In this document: one piece after another, positions 45,461-57,843 of the stretch
Layout: every line of letters begins with the position of its first letter
Position numbering within the stretch: position 1 is the stretch's first letter
Origin: Brasenia schreberi
Taxonomy: Eukaryota; Streptophyta; Magnoliopsida; Nymphaeales; Cabombaceae
Assembly: GCA_036023115.1 (NCBI GenBank)
Contig: JAYKKT010000086.1
Span: forward strand, 15,019,501 to 15,083,500
Length of the DNA: 64,000 nucleotides
Direction of reading: 5' to 3'
Notes under the pieces: generated by a model
Told to the model about the DNA's origin: nothing
Database searches by the model: none
Seen by the model: only the letters and a program-made list of their open reading frames with translations
Translations under genes and position numbers: made by a program

Positions 45461-46415
45461 GTATACTCCTCTACCAACTGTGTACAATTTGTAGATTACT
45501 GTTTATACTAAGTATTCTTGTGTGTGATACATAGGTATGCATAAATAAATAAATGAATCAATATATGTATATAGATGTGTATATGTGTGTTTGTATCTAT
45601 GTATCATATATATATATATACACATATATGCATCTATCTATCTATATGTATGCATGCATATGTACACGAGAGAGCCATGCCAATGTTCTTGGATGAATGT
45701 TGATCTCTTTCGTAGGAAAGCATTCTGGTAAACTTGGAATTTTAAATAACAGGTTGCTTAAATATCAAAGTATTGGTGGGATACTAGGCTCTATGAGTTG
45801 ATTAACTTTGATATTGAAATTTGAAACATATCTTTCCCTCATTGATGTCTTACAGAAATGTTGTTATCCAGGAAAAAAGGAAAACAGAAATACTGCCCTC
45901 TCCATAGTAGTCATTTAAACTTCCTTCTGCTAATAAGGGGATTACATTATTGAACACAGATCTGTATGTCGTGAGAGTGAATGTTCCAGGAAACAGATAG
46001 TTTTGCAAATTAAATCTTGTGCGTTCCTTTTTTTTGTCCTCTCTTACCAATCAACCTTCGTCTTAATTTACTGTATTTTTTTTTTGTGCATGGCACTGAG
46101 TTGGCTGATAAATTTCCAGTGTGAGCTATGGCATGCTTGTACACAGACCAAAATTTAGGTTTGAACAAGGCAAATCATGTGCTTGTAATCCTTCATCGGC
46201 TAATTCTGCGTGTTCTTTTTTTCTTTTTGTGGCTACAAAGGGTCTCTAAGCCGAACACATGCATACACGTGTGCACCCCCTTGGGAACTGAACTTGCCAC
46301 CAGTGTGGGAGTCAGAGATCCCTGCCAATTGAGCTAACACTCTGGGTTTCTTGCCTGTGTTCTTTGTAAGAGCACAACGGAGCATAATTGTATCTTGAAC
46401 AGTAGAAGGATTTCG
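45461..46415. other. Intron-like, microsatellite and tRNA-like repeat
   Basis: Contains TATG/TA-type microsatellites at 45570-45670 and the tRNA-like sequence at 46262-46345. No other feature seen. Confidence 0.5.
46262..46345 (-). repeat. Possible tRNA-derived SINE fragment
   Basis: On the minus strand TTAGCTCAATTGGCAGGG resembles a tRNA A box and AAGTTCAGTTCCC a B box about 40 bases on. No complete tRNA folds, so a SINE piece is more likely than a tRNA gene. Confidence 0.4.
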
Positions 46416-46640
46416 TCAAGCATATTCATGTTTGGCATGGCGAACACCATCACCATTTTTCGCAAAACATGTTCTTTGAGCAATCAAGCCACGATGAATC
46501 AAATCATACGCCAAGTTTTGAAGCTGCGAGGCACCCTCAGGGGACTGTTTTGGCACCCATGGCCGGTTTAGTGGTAAAGGTTTTGGTAGAGGATGGAATG
46601 AGGGTGGAAGGACACGACCTGCTTTAGTCTTAGAAGCCAT
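46416..46640 (-). CDS. Small open frame, 74 aa, unknown
   Basis: It starts with an ATG at 46638-46640 and reads MASKTKAGRVLPPSFHPLPK, with a proline-rich first half (PLPLNRPWVPKQSPEGAS) and a helical second half (LQNLAYDLIHRGLIAQRTCF). The composition is more protein-like than the many chance frames nearby. No family is recognised, and it lies between two plus-strand candidate exons. Confidence 0.3.
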   Translation of the reverse strand: MASKTKAGRVLPPSFHPLPKPLPLNRPWVPKQSPEGASQLQNLAYDLIHRGLIAQRTCFAKNGDGVRHAKHEYA

Positions 46641-46735
46641 GAAGATGGAGGTAACTTTTAGCTATATTACTTGTCCTAGTTAACCTATCTTTTGTAAAAA
46701 GCATATCTATGATCTGTGAGTCATCTGTGTTCCAG

Positions 46736-46831
46736 CATGTTGTCAAACTGCCTCGTGCTGGATGTGTTCGTGGGTTCCAAGTAGCTTCAGGGCAGCAAAT
46801 CTTTGATGGTAGTGTTCTTTTCTCTATAAAG
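46736..46831 (+). CDS. Candidate exon, unknown gene
   Basis: A GTGTTCCAG acceptor, 32 open codons (HVVKLPRAGCVRGFQVASG, then QQIFDGSVLFSIK), and a AAAG|GTTAGC donor. Phase 0 on both sides, as with 45344-45460. Unrecognised. Confidence 0.35.
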
Positions 46832-48792
46832 GTTAGCGTCTCTCTCTCTCTCCACACAGAAAAAGGTGTAAATTCAGATCCGGCTCTCCCTTCGCCTGAC
46901 AGCTCGCCAGTTCAGTTGTTATTGTAGTTGTGACTCTCTCCCTCCCTCATTTTTTGTTATATTATTTTTCTTCAGGATGAATAGCAGATCAGCATCAGAG
47001 GTCCGAAAGGCCCTGGGACACTTTGAATCTTTATAGCCGTCAAGTCCATAGGCCTCAAATGCATTGGTAATAAATGCATTGTATAAAGGTTTTGTTGTCT
47101 TCGATAATAATATTTCAAACAATTCATGTTCCCTATATGTTCTTATTGTCATTCTATATATTCTTGGTTGTACAGTATTCCATACAGGTCTATACTCTAT
47201 AAATTTACATGCAATAATTATCAATGGTCAAAAATAGGCCTTTCCCTCGAGTATTTGGTGGGTAGTCAGATATGGAAATAGTTCTTGGATGCATTCTCGG
47301 AATTTGAGACGAATCTGAGTCTAATTGTTTTATGTTAATCCTTTGCGTCATCACAGTAAACTAGTTCAGTGGGCTGGATATGGATTGGCCTTACTGGATA
47401 TGGATGCGGAATCAGACCAATCCATGAAGGATAGCTGAACTCGGCTCATAACCAGTCAGATGGCATTATTTAGAACCTCTTCGCTCTCAAGATGTGGTTA
47501 GCATTTTATACATTCTTTCCCACGATTACCGAAGCTTTGCTCCCCTCTCTCTCTCATTTTGATTTACCCATCCAATCTATGTCACACTCACACACTCGTT
47601 GTCATTATCACATCTTCATCACAATTATTAGAATTTTGTCTTAATTGCATTTTAAAAATTCACAAAAGCTACATACTGATGACAGAAGCATGCATGCTTG
47701 CTCCTTTTTGTGGTTTTGGCAAGCGTGCAGGTCTTGCCAATGTACCTACCAGGATCCGCAATAAATGATCAATGCGCCAATTGATCTGGTGCAGTTCAAT
47801 CCAAGACCATGTAACGCCAAAGACTCGTACCTGCCCCTGGAAATTGGTCACTGTGGTGTGGACCAAGTTGACCCCTAGTGGGTTTGAGACGGGGTCTGGG
47901 CTGCATGCCTTTGGTGCTATTAATGTCAGGTTAATCTTGATTTGTCCCATGTTACATAGACACTTCAACTTGCCTTCGTGGCGGCTCCTCTTTGTGTGTT
48001 ACTTGACATTGCAATTTGCCTCGAGAATTTCCTGCTCGTGTCAGGGTCTAGCTTATATCACAGCGTGTCCACCTTGGCACGAAGATACATGAAAACTATA
48101 TCGTGTTTGCATTAACAAAAGCACAGCAGTAAAACAACTCGAAGATGCAGCAATTAAAAGTAAAAATTATAGAATATGGAATTGTAACATTAAATACTTG
48201 ATTCAACTTTTTCTTGTAACTTCAATTATCTAATACCCCTTCGCTTTACTGTTTAGGGTCGGGAATTATTGAGTTTTGCCGATTTACTACTGTAAATGCC
48301 GCATTGAGTAAATGGTTACTTCTTCTCCCTCACCAAAAGCGGCTGAAGCAGAGGCTGAGTATGTCGGAGAGTTCAGAGAGCCTACCGATCTCCAGATGAG
48401 TTGCTGAGGCGGTTTCTGCAGAGGTCAAGTTGCAGAAGGTTAGATGGGTTATCAACCAACATTCGATTGATTGGAAGTGATGACTTGTTATAGTAAGTGC
48501 AAGTTTTGTCTGTTGCAAACCTGATAGGGTTCACCTGTTCCATGGTGCATTCAAGTTAATTTGTACATAACATTTACAAAAATAATGCGGGGTGGGCACA
48601 ACCCAAATCTCGAAATTGTATTTTAGGACAGCGTGCGTGTGCATACGCACACAGATATATATAGGCACAACCCAAAACTATATATTGTATTCTAGGACAG
48701 CACGCACATACATACATATATATCCATATAGAAAAATACATTTTAAAATAAAATAAATATTTTATTTTAAATTCAAATCCATCATCATAATT

Positions 48793-48837
<45 letters not shown>

Positions 48838-49836
48838 AGCAAAAAAATACTATCATATAAATTCAAAATTTATAAATTCAAAAAATATAGTAAATAATTC
48901 AAAATTTTAAAAATACATATATATAAAAGCCATCATCATAATTCAACATTTTAATTTCAAAAACAAAAAAAATACTTTTATTTTTTAAAATAAAATAGTA
49001 AATAATTCACCCATTAAAAACAAAAAATACTTTTTCACTTTCAATTTGAAATATATATATGTGTGTGCATAGATTTGCAAGCCGAGCATCAACTCATCTG
49101 ACTGGCCCTCCGACTCTCATGTTGCACTTGGTGAGTTCCGTTGTAAAAGAAAAAGAAAAACAAATTACTCTGGTGATCTAAAACAAAGGAACCTGCATTT
49201 AGAAGATTAACGTGATCAACTAAATGAAATGGAGATGAATGGCTAATAAAAGGGAAGCCTCATAGCTGAGGCCGCTGAAGCGCCAAAATCTACGAATGTC
49301 GGCTCTTCGTTGATTCCGAATTTCCAACCCCTAGGGCCTAACGGTCAAAAAAGGAAAAAGCATCCTCTCTACTCTCTCTCACGCTTGTGCTTGCGTTTGA
49401 CAAAAAGGGTCTTGTTCCTTTTCTCTGCTTTCGCTTTCCGCGACTAGTTCTGGGATTTTTTATTATTATTTCGTTGCGCAAGGGGCCTCGTTTTGATCTG
49501 ATATCTTTGTGTTTCGCAAGATTTTCTCCCCTGGGGATTAATTTTCTTCACTCCTTGATTCTTGGTTGGGGATTCGTGGCGTTCCCTTGCTTCAGGGCTT
49601 GTTGGTACTCGACACCGTGATGGAATTGTGCCGTTCTTGGAGGTTCCATTCGAGAATTCGGGTCGTTTAGGTGCTTGGTTTTCGTAAGTGTGGCAGATTA
49701 AGTTGAGTTCCTGTTTCTTGCCAGTTTGATCTTTCTTTTCGTAAATTTTGATCAAACTTCATCCTTTTGGGTTGTTCTGTCTTGGCTTGTCTGGAACGTA
49801 GACTTTGACCGTTTCTCTGGAAAGAGGCTTGCGGGA
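46832..49836. other. Intergenic, then 5' leader of the kinase gene
   Basis: No gene recognised before about 49340. A duplicated 80-base block (GGCACAACCCAAA ... AGGACAGC) lies at 48595-48715, and a (TA)n run at 48798-48834. From about 49380, CT-rich and T-rich sequence precedes the kinase start and is probably its 5' UTR. A stretch at 48330-48440 (SPKAAEAEAEYVGEFREPTD) might be an exon of unknown origin. Confidence 0.45.
48798..48834. repeat. (TA)n microsatellite
   Basis: Uninterrupted TA dinucleotides over about 37 bases. Confidence 0.9.
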
Positions 49837-52800
49837 ATGGCTGAGAAGGTTGTTGGCGAAGGTGGTGAAGGGATCGGTTTTTCAACCAAGGATGTGCATT
49901 CGAGAAGATTGGGAAGTAGAGAGACGTTCTTTAGGGCTGATCAAATAGATCTAAAGAGCTTAGACTATCAATTGGAGAAGCACCTGAGCAGGGTTTGGTC
50001 CAAGGATAAGGAAGCACAGAGTCCCAAGGCTGAATGGGAAATCGACCTGTCGAAATTGGATGTTAAGAACGTAACCGCACACGGGACGTATGGTACTGTT
50101 TATAGGGGCGTTTATGATGGCCAAGACGTTGCAGGTAATTGAATCGCTCGTCTGATTGTTTTACTAATTGTAGTCCGTGTTTATGTGGCTCTGTTGGTTT
50201 CTTTAAAAGTTTCTGTCTGTTATATTTGTAATCAATAATTGGTGCAGTTTCGAAATTTCATGTTTCTCTGCGTTTTTCCCGCATATTGGCTATTTTCATG
50301 TGTTAATTTTTTGTGCCATGCCGTGGTTCTTCTGTAAATGATGATCCCGTAATCTTTAATGGAACGAAGTATCCGTTATGCAGATTTGTCAATGTATCCT
50401 GATTTTTGGAGAGAATTAATTAGTCGTGTGAAAGAGTTTTTACTAATTACTCATTGATATATGAGTCGGTTTTTCCTAGCAATCTGCTTATAGGACTCGG
50501 ATTACAGCAGTTAGCAACTCTAGTGTCGTGAAGCGATTCAAGTAACGGTAGAGGATGGGCTTCAATCGTTCATATGGTATGCTTAAGGAAATTATTGTTC
50601 TTGTAGAGTTGTAGGAGAGGATGGCTTGTGTGGTCTAATCTCGTTTGTTTGTGTTACTTTAGTTTGGAGGCGAACATTTATGATGATGACCTCATTTCCT
50701 TCTTTCCTTTGTTTGCTTTACTTCAGATGTCGGGGAAATATTTGTAATCATGACCTCATTTTGAGTGTTCAGCGTTTACTCTCTTGTTACATGCAACAAA
50801 ACCTGGTTAAGTTTCTTTAGCTGTAAAAAGATGGTATGTTATCTGATGGAAATTTTATGGACATAGCCAATATCCTGGTAGCATTTCAGAGTTCTAACAT
50901 ATTTTCTTCCTTGAAGCCATCCCTCTTCTTGACCATAGAGTATCTGCAGTTTTCTCCTCTTATTCATCATATCTTGTGTATATTTGCGATACATTTTGTT
51001 CTGACAATGTTAATTTAATTTGTAAGACAACCGATTGCTCAAGGGGAAGGACCCATGCAGGGGTGCAAAACCCCAAGGTTAATACCTGATTGCTCAAGAG
51101 GAAGGACCCATGGAAGTCAAATTCCTGACTTCCTCTATTAGCCAATTAATATGTATGCTTATCCTTTTTGTAAAAGATTCAAGGTTGTGTCATGCCCATT
51201 CAATGTATTCATTCCAGGTCCATCTATGTTGAGAATTATGTGGTGTGTATAACATATAGAGAGCATCCGTCAAAGGTTTCACGAATTTACATGTGAAAAG
51301 GAGCTCCGGAACTATGTAAGTGCACTGAGTTGCTTATAAAGACCTCAACTTCTGTTTCTAGTTCTGATGCTTTTATACAGAAGACTGGAAGTAGGTATTG
51401 CAGCGTCACTGCCAGAAATATAAATGGATTACATAAATTTGCATTATTAACTTTGTGTTTGGAATTATATATGCATGACAAGCATGGAGGACTACATTCA
51501 AAGTGTTCTCTGTATTACTACAAATGTGTAGTACCCATCATGTGGTTTGCTCTTTCAGCAGTGATCTTTTTCAGATGGATGGCAGATTTTACCACAGTAG
51601 AAAAGTTGGATGTGATACAGTTGAATCAACCCTCAATAATATTATTTAGAAAAAAACAAGAGATGAAAAATGAAGGGTCTGAAACTTTGCATGCTATTAG
51701 TTACAAAGATTCAAAATGTCAAGCTGAAGATGGTATACATTACATTGAAACTAGGAACATTCAGAAAACAATTGTAATCTAAAATTGATCTTCTGCACCT
51801 CACTCTCCCATCTCACTGGTTGCCATCTAGTGATGACAGCATGGTATCTGAAACTGATAGTGTGCGGATTCTTGTAGTTCACAAGTACATATGCTTCCAT
51901 GCTAACAAGAATATTTACATAGCCTTCACAAAGAAAAAACACAGTACACGGGGGATCAGACTAAAATATGAAAGATTTAATTTTTCTTTTCTACATACTG
52001 CTGTAGGATTTGTGTCCAATTAAAGCTCATGAACAATATAAACATGATAATCATGTATGTGGGTGGTGGCTGCATTGTTCATTTGGTTACATAACTTGTA
52101 ATGGTTGATTCCATAACCATGAAAATGTAACGGTGTCAAGTATCATCTACAAACAGATAGATGAAACACACTTCACATTATGTTTATCAGCAGCTGTCTC
52201 ATTTATTTGGCACAGGTGATGACAACAATGATGCATGTGAACTGAGATAGGTAGCTGCAAGTGTACTCCCTCCCTCCCTTCATACAGCATGTAGTGTAGA
52301 TCAGACATCCTTGGTATTTGTTTGAAGCTAAGATATGCAGTTAGTGTTCCATGGGGCTGCATATTTTTCATTTTTATTCTATTGAATACTGTGAAATGGA
52401 TATTCGTAAAATTATCATGGCGACCTGCCTGGGGTGTTAGATGTTTTAGTTTTTGTATTTTAGTACAAAATGTTGTCAGGAAATGCAACAATATTTTTGT
52501 TTGCATATTTTAGTACACAATATTGTCAGAAAGTGCATTCTTTTTTTCTGGATTGGAAATACTATAACTAATTTAACAGTATAGGCAGTTCTTAAGTAGA
52601 GTATCTCCATTTGTAAAATGTATATGGTGATAAAGTCCCAAGCATTTTATCAATGTCCAGACTCCGGAAACAATTTGTAGCTTGACGTCTCATTCATGTG
52701 CATGCACTATCATGCCCATATACCATTGAACGATCAAACTTCTTTGGTTCTCGTTTACCAGAGTTTTATTGTAGTTCCCGTTGTATCTGACCAGTAGATT

Positions 52801-54930
52801 CATCTCAGTTTGTATTTCCTCCAGATATACTCCAGTTGATGTTCACAATTGTTTAACTTTCCTACCTGAGTATGAGCTTTGAGGTCTGTCTGTTTAGTGT
52901 TCTACATGGACTGTGTGCTTTCCTTTTCACCGCGTGTATGGTTGTCGTCATGTCAACATAGTTTTGTATAGCTGACTGTGACCAACCAAGATGGTGAAAC
53001 GTCAATTTCGAGGGTATGAAATCTAATCAGTTGATATTTAAAAAACTGCGGGTTGGAAAAGTCAATAACTGCAAAAGATGTAGAACCACTCACTGCCATG
53101 TTTCTTCATCTCCTACTTGATCCAAGTTTCAGGGCTGCCACGTGCATTTCTCTAATATTATATATCTTTAATTATGGAATTGGTCCTTTAATCTGACGAC
53201 AGTGGAGTTATTGATACCTCTGAGTTAAAGTACCGCAAGGGTCAAAATAAGTTGAATTAAATTAATAAGAAAACACTTGCCAAATACTTCATTAAAATTC
53301 TTTCAGAGCGTCGGAAGTTATACAGCAAAGGTTTATAGGCTTAGTTTCCCCTAGATGCATGGAAACTTAGATTCTCGGAGAGGGAGAAAAGCAACAATCT
53401 GTGAAATACATCACATATTGCTTGGTAATGAGCTTTACGACATAAATATCCACTTTCTTCTTTACAACATGGCAGATAACTGAAGACTCCCACAGTTACA
53501 TGTGGAAAGATTAAGAGGAATTTTCACAGAAGAAATACAACTGCAAAGAATTTTGGTTGCAATAAGTCCACTCACGAACATTACAACTGCAAAGCTCCTC
53601 ACTTCCAAATCTTGTTTTGTTATATAGTGAAGCTGTTAGACTGGGGAGAAGATGGTCTTGCCACTGAAACTGCTGCTCTTCGAGCATCATTTAAGCAGGA
53701 GGTTGCTGTTTGGCACAAGCTTGACCATCCAAATGTGACTAAGGTTGCTTTTTCCATATGGTGCATCTGCCCTTTCTTTTTCTTTGTGTTTGTCAGATGC
53801 ACTACCAGCAACAAATGCTCATCTTACAACTTTTAGAATTATTCTAATGATTTTCAAGTGGGTGAAAGGTAAATTATTGATGTGATCTGGATTTCATTGT
53901 ACCTGATGCAGTTTATTGGCGCATCAATGGGGACTTCAGAGCTCAAGATTCCTCCAAGTTCTTCAAACAATATCCATGAGACGATCCCGGCAAGAGCATG
54001 CTGTGTTGTTGTGGAATATCTTCGTGGTGGAACTCTAAAACAGTTTCTAATAAAGAACCGGCAAAAGAAACTTGCTTTTAAGGTTGTGATCCAGCTTGCT
54101 TTGGACCTCGCAAGGGGGTAAGTTCTCCCTCTATCTACTCTATTGTTTTTTTATACTTTCAAGTTTCAATTGCTTCTCATCTAAAAGAACTATTCCTTTT
54201 TCCCCTTGTTTTAGGCTTAGTTATCTCCATGCAAGAAAGATTGTGCACCGTGATGTCAAAACTGAGAACATGTTGCTTGATGCATCAAAAACTCTTAAAA
54301 TTGCTGATTTTGGTGTTGCTCGTGTTGAAGCTCAAAATCCAAAGGATATGACCGGTGAAACCGGTACACTTGGTTATATGGCTCCTGAGGTTCTCTCTCT
54401 CTCCTCTCTCTCTGTCTCACACACACATGCAGAGGTACTGATGCAGAATTTTGTTGCCAGTGATTCATGATCTGTTGAAGATTCTGCCTGTGTTGTGTTA
54501 CAATTGTCAGTTTTGATGTTTTCTTTGTCATACTTTTGTCTTGAAAATTCTATTTTTGGGTAGGCCATTCAATTTGATAAAGCAGTTAGCTTCTTGAAAA
54601 CTGAAAGCTCTTGTTATTTATCATGGTGAAAGCGATCAGCATATGGGTGACATCTTTCTTTGTTATTAAAAACTGAAACTATTCTGTGGTTATACAGGTC
54701 CTAAATGGGCAGCCCTACAACAGAAAATGTGATGTATATAGTTTTGGGATCTGCTTATGGGAGATTTACTGCTGTGAAATGCCTTATCCTGATCTTAGTT
54801 TTGCAGAAGTTTCTTCTGCTGTTGTGCGACAGGTTTGTCTACTTTTTGTGTTCTCTTGCATAACAATTATTCAAGAGTAAATTTTCTTTTTGTGTGTGTG
54901 TTTGTATGTATGCATATCTATCTATCAATA

Positions 54931-54982
<52 letters not shown>

Positions 54983-56341
54983 GTTGCATATACTCAGTGC
55001 ACTCAACCATTATGGCCCCAGTGCATTTATTACAGTGGGATATGTATATATAGTTTGTTTAAATGTGTATGACTTAGCTCAGTCATGGTTAAATCTGCTG
55101 ACGTATGGTTAAGTAACAGGAAAGCTCATCCAACTTCAACCAGGTAAATTTACATTACGTAATTTACTGTTAACCCATGGATTGCATGCACCCTTAGTAA
55201 TCCGTACTGACAGGCCAATAGATAGCTGGTTTGTCTTGATGTGGCTTATCATCAGTCAAGCCAGCAAATTCCAAGGTTTGGACGTCGCTGATGGGTGTAA
55301 TTGAGTGTTGCAGATCTCCATCCGTGTATTAAGTCAGCCCATGTGAGTTTAACTCTGAGTCTTGGGCTTTTCACATCCAAGATTCCCAAAGTTATCCGTA
55401 GATTTGTGAATTCCTAGTCTGGGTGGGAGGTAGGGCCTACCTCACGTGTACACGTGAGTACATGTGAGTTTAACTCTCTCTCTCACACACACCCACATGT
55501 ACTCACGTGCATACACTTACAGAGTGCAGTATGTGTGTTTAACTCTGAGTCTTGGGCTTTTCACATCCATGGTTCCAAAAGTTTCCGTAGATTTGTGATT
55601 TCCTAGTCTGGGTGGTAGGGCCTGCCTCAAGGAAGATGACTGAAGATAACAGAATAAGCTCTCTCTCTCTCTCACACACACACACACATGTACACGTGCA
55701 TACACTTACATAGTGCAGTATGATGGTTTGTTGCAACACTTGTATGTCTTGATTTGGCTTATCACCAGTCAAGCCAGCAAATTCTGAGGTTTAATAAACA
55801 TCGCTCATGTGTGTAATTGAGTGTTGCAGACCTCCATCCTTGTATTAAGTCAGCCCATGTGAGTTTGACTCTGAGTCCTAGGCTTTTCACATCCATGGTT
55901 CTGAAAGTTTCCTTAGATGTGTAAATTCCTAATCTCGATGGGAGGTTGGGCCTGCCTCAAGGAAGATGATTGACGATAATGGAATAATACCCTCTCACAC
56001 ACGTGCATACACACAGAGTGTATTATTGTTTTACTGTTTGTTGGCACGCTTGTTTGTGAGAGGATTCGTTTGTCATGTCTCTGGCATCTCAGGCACTGAA
56101 GTGGAACTTAAAACGCTTTGTGATACTTTGACAGAATTTGAGGCCACAGATCCCTCGGTGCTGCCCAAGTGCATTGGCGAACATTATGAAAAAATGTTGG
56201 GATGCAAATCCTGACCAGCGACCTGATATGGATGAGGTTGTTAGGATGCTTGAAGCTGTTGATACAAGCAAAGGTGGAGGAATGATACCCGAAGATAAGG
56301 CACATGACTGTCTTTGCTTCCGACAACGAAGGGGTCCATGA
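49837..56341 (+). CDS. Raf-like MAPKKK (plant group C), six exons, 378 aa
   Basis: The exons are 49837-50134, 53628-53743, 53912-54117, 54215-54389, 54698-54832 and 56135-56341. All junctions are GT-AG and in frame, giving 378 residues. The N-terminus is plant-specific (FSTKDVHSRRLGSRETFFRA). The kinase domain has a glycine loop HGTYGTVYRG (82-91), catalytic lysine VKLLDW (K101), catalytic loop HRDVKTEN (218-225), DFG (238-240) and MAPE (262-265). It ends in CLCFRQRRGP. This pattern fits the C-group Raf-like MAPKKK kinases (C7, related to MRK1 and the CBC kinases of blue-light and CO2 signalling in guard cells), which act as cytosolic Ser/Thr/Tyr kinases. The start is the ATG at 49837, just before MAEKVVGEGGEG. 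Subgroup is from memory; a kinase of this class is certain. Intron 1 is 3.5 kb and intron 5 holds tandem repeats. Confidence 0.93.
50135..53627 (+). other. Kinase intron 1, 3.5 kb
   Basis: GT at 50135 and AG at 53626-53627. No nested gene or clear transposon. A short direct repeat (GATTGCTCAAG plus GGAAGGACCCATG) occurs twice at 51035-51110. The 150-codon open frame at 51330-51782 has no recognisable content. Confidence 0.7.
54833..56134 (+). repeat. Kinase intron 5 with tandem repeats and microsatellites
   Basis: CT and TA dinucleotide runs lie at about 54925-54980. Three related copies of a repeat follow: about 55210-55440, 55530-55640 (partial) and 55738-55990. They share CTCTGAGTCTTGGGCTTTTC-like and TCAAGCCAGCAAATTC segments, and each is followed by a CT/CA microsatellite. 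Confidence 0.8.
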
Positions 56342-56781
56342 TGATGGTTCATAGTATGCCACCAAAGATGCTGTTTTCGGCTTTTTCCTGAAGATATATT
56401 CCTTCTAGTTGAAAGGTTCTGTTGAAATGAGTTTATATGGGGTTAGCTTCCATATTGTGCAGCGATTGAAGCTTTTCTTTTCTCATTTCCTTTTATTATG
56501 CAAGTAGGCTGAAAACAATCAAAACATTTGTTTCAGGGTATCAACAATGCAAATTGTCTCCTTTTGAGAACACTATTACAAGGAGATGTGATCTTGTAGT
56601 TAATGGTCTTGGTGATGCAAAATGCACAATTAAATTTCCATGTCATATTCGCACAACATATACCCTTGTATCATACAAGTTAGTGAAAGAGTGGCGCTGC
56701 ACAAAAGAACCTTCAAGTGAAATGCCATGTATTTGTGCGTCTGGTACGAGTTTACTTACCCCATTTTGCCTGTGAGTGTGC

Positions 56782-56815
<34 letters not shown>

Positions 56816-57843
56816 CGAGTTTCCAATCTGAAGAAAGTGTGCCAAGAGCAAGTATGAATGGAACCTGATGTATACTAAACCTGTTAGAGAATCCATGTCA
56901 GGTCCCAAGATTTCATTATATCCGGATATTATGAAAGGTCCTGGTGCAGTATAACCTAATTTGAGTTGCCTTCAATAAAATCTCAATATGAGAAAGTAAA
57001 GATGATATTGTTCTTTTGAAATGGCTATGTTTTTGTTATAAGACTCCGATTAAGAAGACTCCATTGGACTTGAAGCCTAGATCCAGTATTTGGTCATTGT
57101 CCAATAAAATTAGAGGTAACTGGTTTGGACCTGGCCTGGCGGGTTGAACTGGTCCCTAAACTGACGGTGCAGAAATTGAAACCCAACCAGAATCGAGGAA
57201 CTTCACCGTTCATTTCTAGTTCCTCCTGTGGGAATCCAGAATCGGAACTGATGGTTTTAAAATCCCACCTTTGTTTCTTGAATTTTCCTAATGAAGCCAG
57301 TACCAAACAAGAACTGGAAGCAGAGACCTGGACCTGGATCTGGAAGGGTCGGTTCGTTTCCAGTTCCAGGTTTTGCTGAAACCCGTGGTCTTGGTTTATC
57401 AGGAACTGGCCAAGTCTACATCAAATAGGATTTAGTTCAGGCCTGACTTTGACATTCTATTACGATATCCGAAGTAAACTGGATCTGTTCTGTTCGGTTC
57501 AAGTTGTCGCCCCACCTATAGATCCAGCAAATCCGCGGCAAGAGACGAAGTCTTCGTGGCCCCATGCCGTGCCGGCAACCCCCGGTCATTTCTTCGCTTC
57601 TTTCACTGCACAATCTCTTTCTCCAATACTCGAAACATGGTGAGCTTCTTCAGAAATCCGGTTTTCTTACAGAAATTTGTGATTTTGGATAACTTCCCAT
57701 TGTGAGTTGTCGATTTCCACAGTTGATTATGGCTATAGGAGTACAGTTAAAAGTGTGTTGGATTGACTGAAGAGGCAACCACATTCATTTCTTGATCATT
57801 GGTATCCATTTTCTGATGTTATGCTTTTCCAGTGCTTCTGGAA
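56342..57843 (+). other. Kinase 3' flank and PPR 5' leader
   Basis: Kinase 3' UTR first, then a TG/AG microsatellite at 56775-56813, then sequence with no gene. From about 57480 a GC-richer stretch probably is PPR 5' UTR. A possible leader intron runs from GTGAGC at 57640 to TTTTCCAG at 57831. Confidence 0.5.
56775..56813. repeat. TG/AG compound microsatellite
   Basis: TGTGCG(TG)n followed by (AG)n over about 39 bases. Confidence 0.9.

Noticed and set aside
46262..46345. tRNA gene on the minus strand
   Set aside because: A and B box-like sequences are present but no acceptor stem or anticodon arm can be formed; more likely a SINE piece.
51330..51782. 150-codon open frame on the plus strand
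   Set aside because: Lies within the first intron of the kinase gene, starts with a non-ATG codon, and has no recognisable motif or protein-like composition.
57832..57843. PPR start four codons upstream of the chosen ATG
   Set aside because: The upstream codon is GTG and lies at a likely intron acceptor; the ATG at 57844 is the first usable start.
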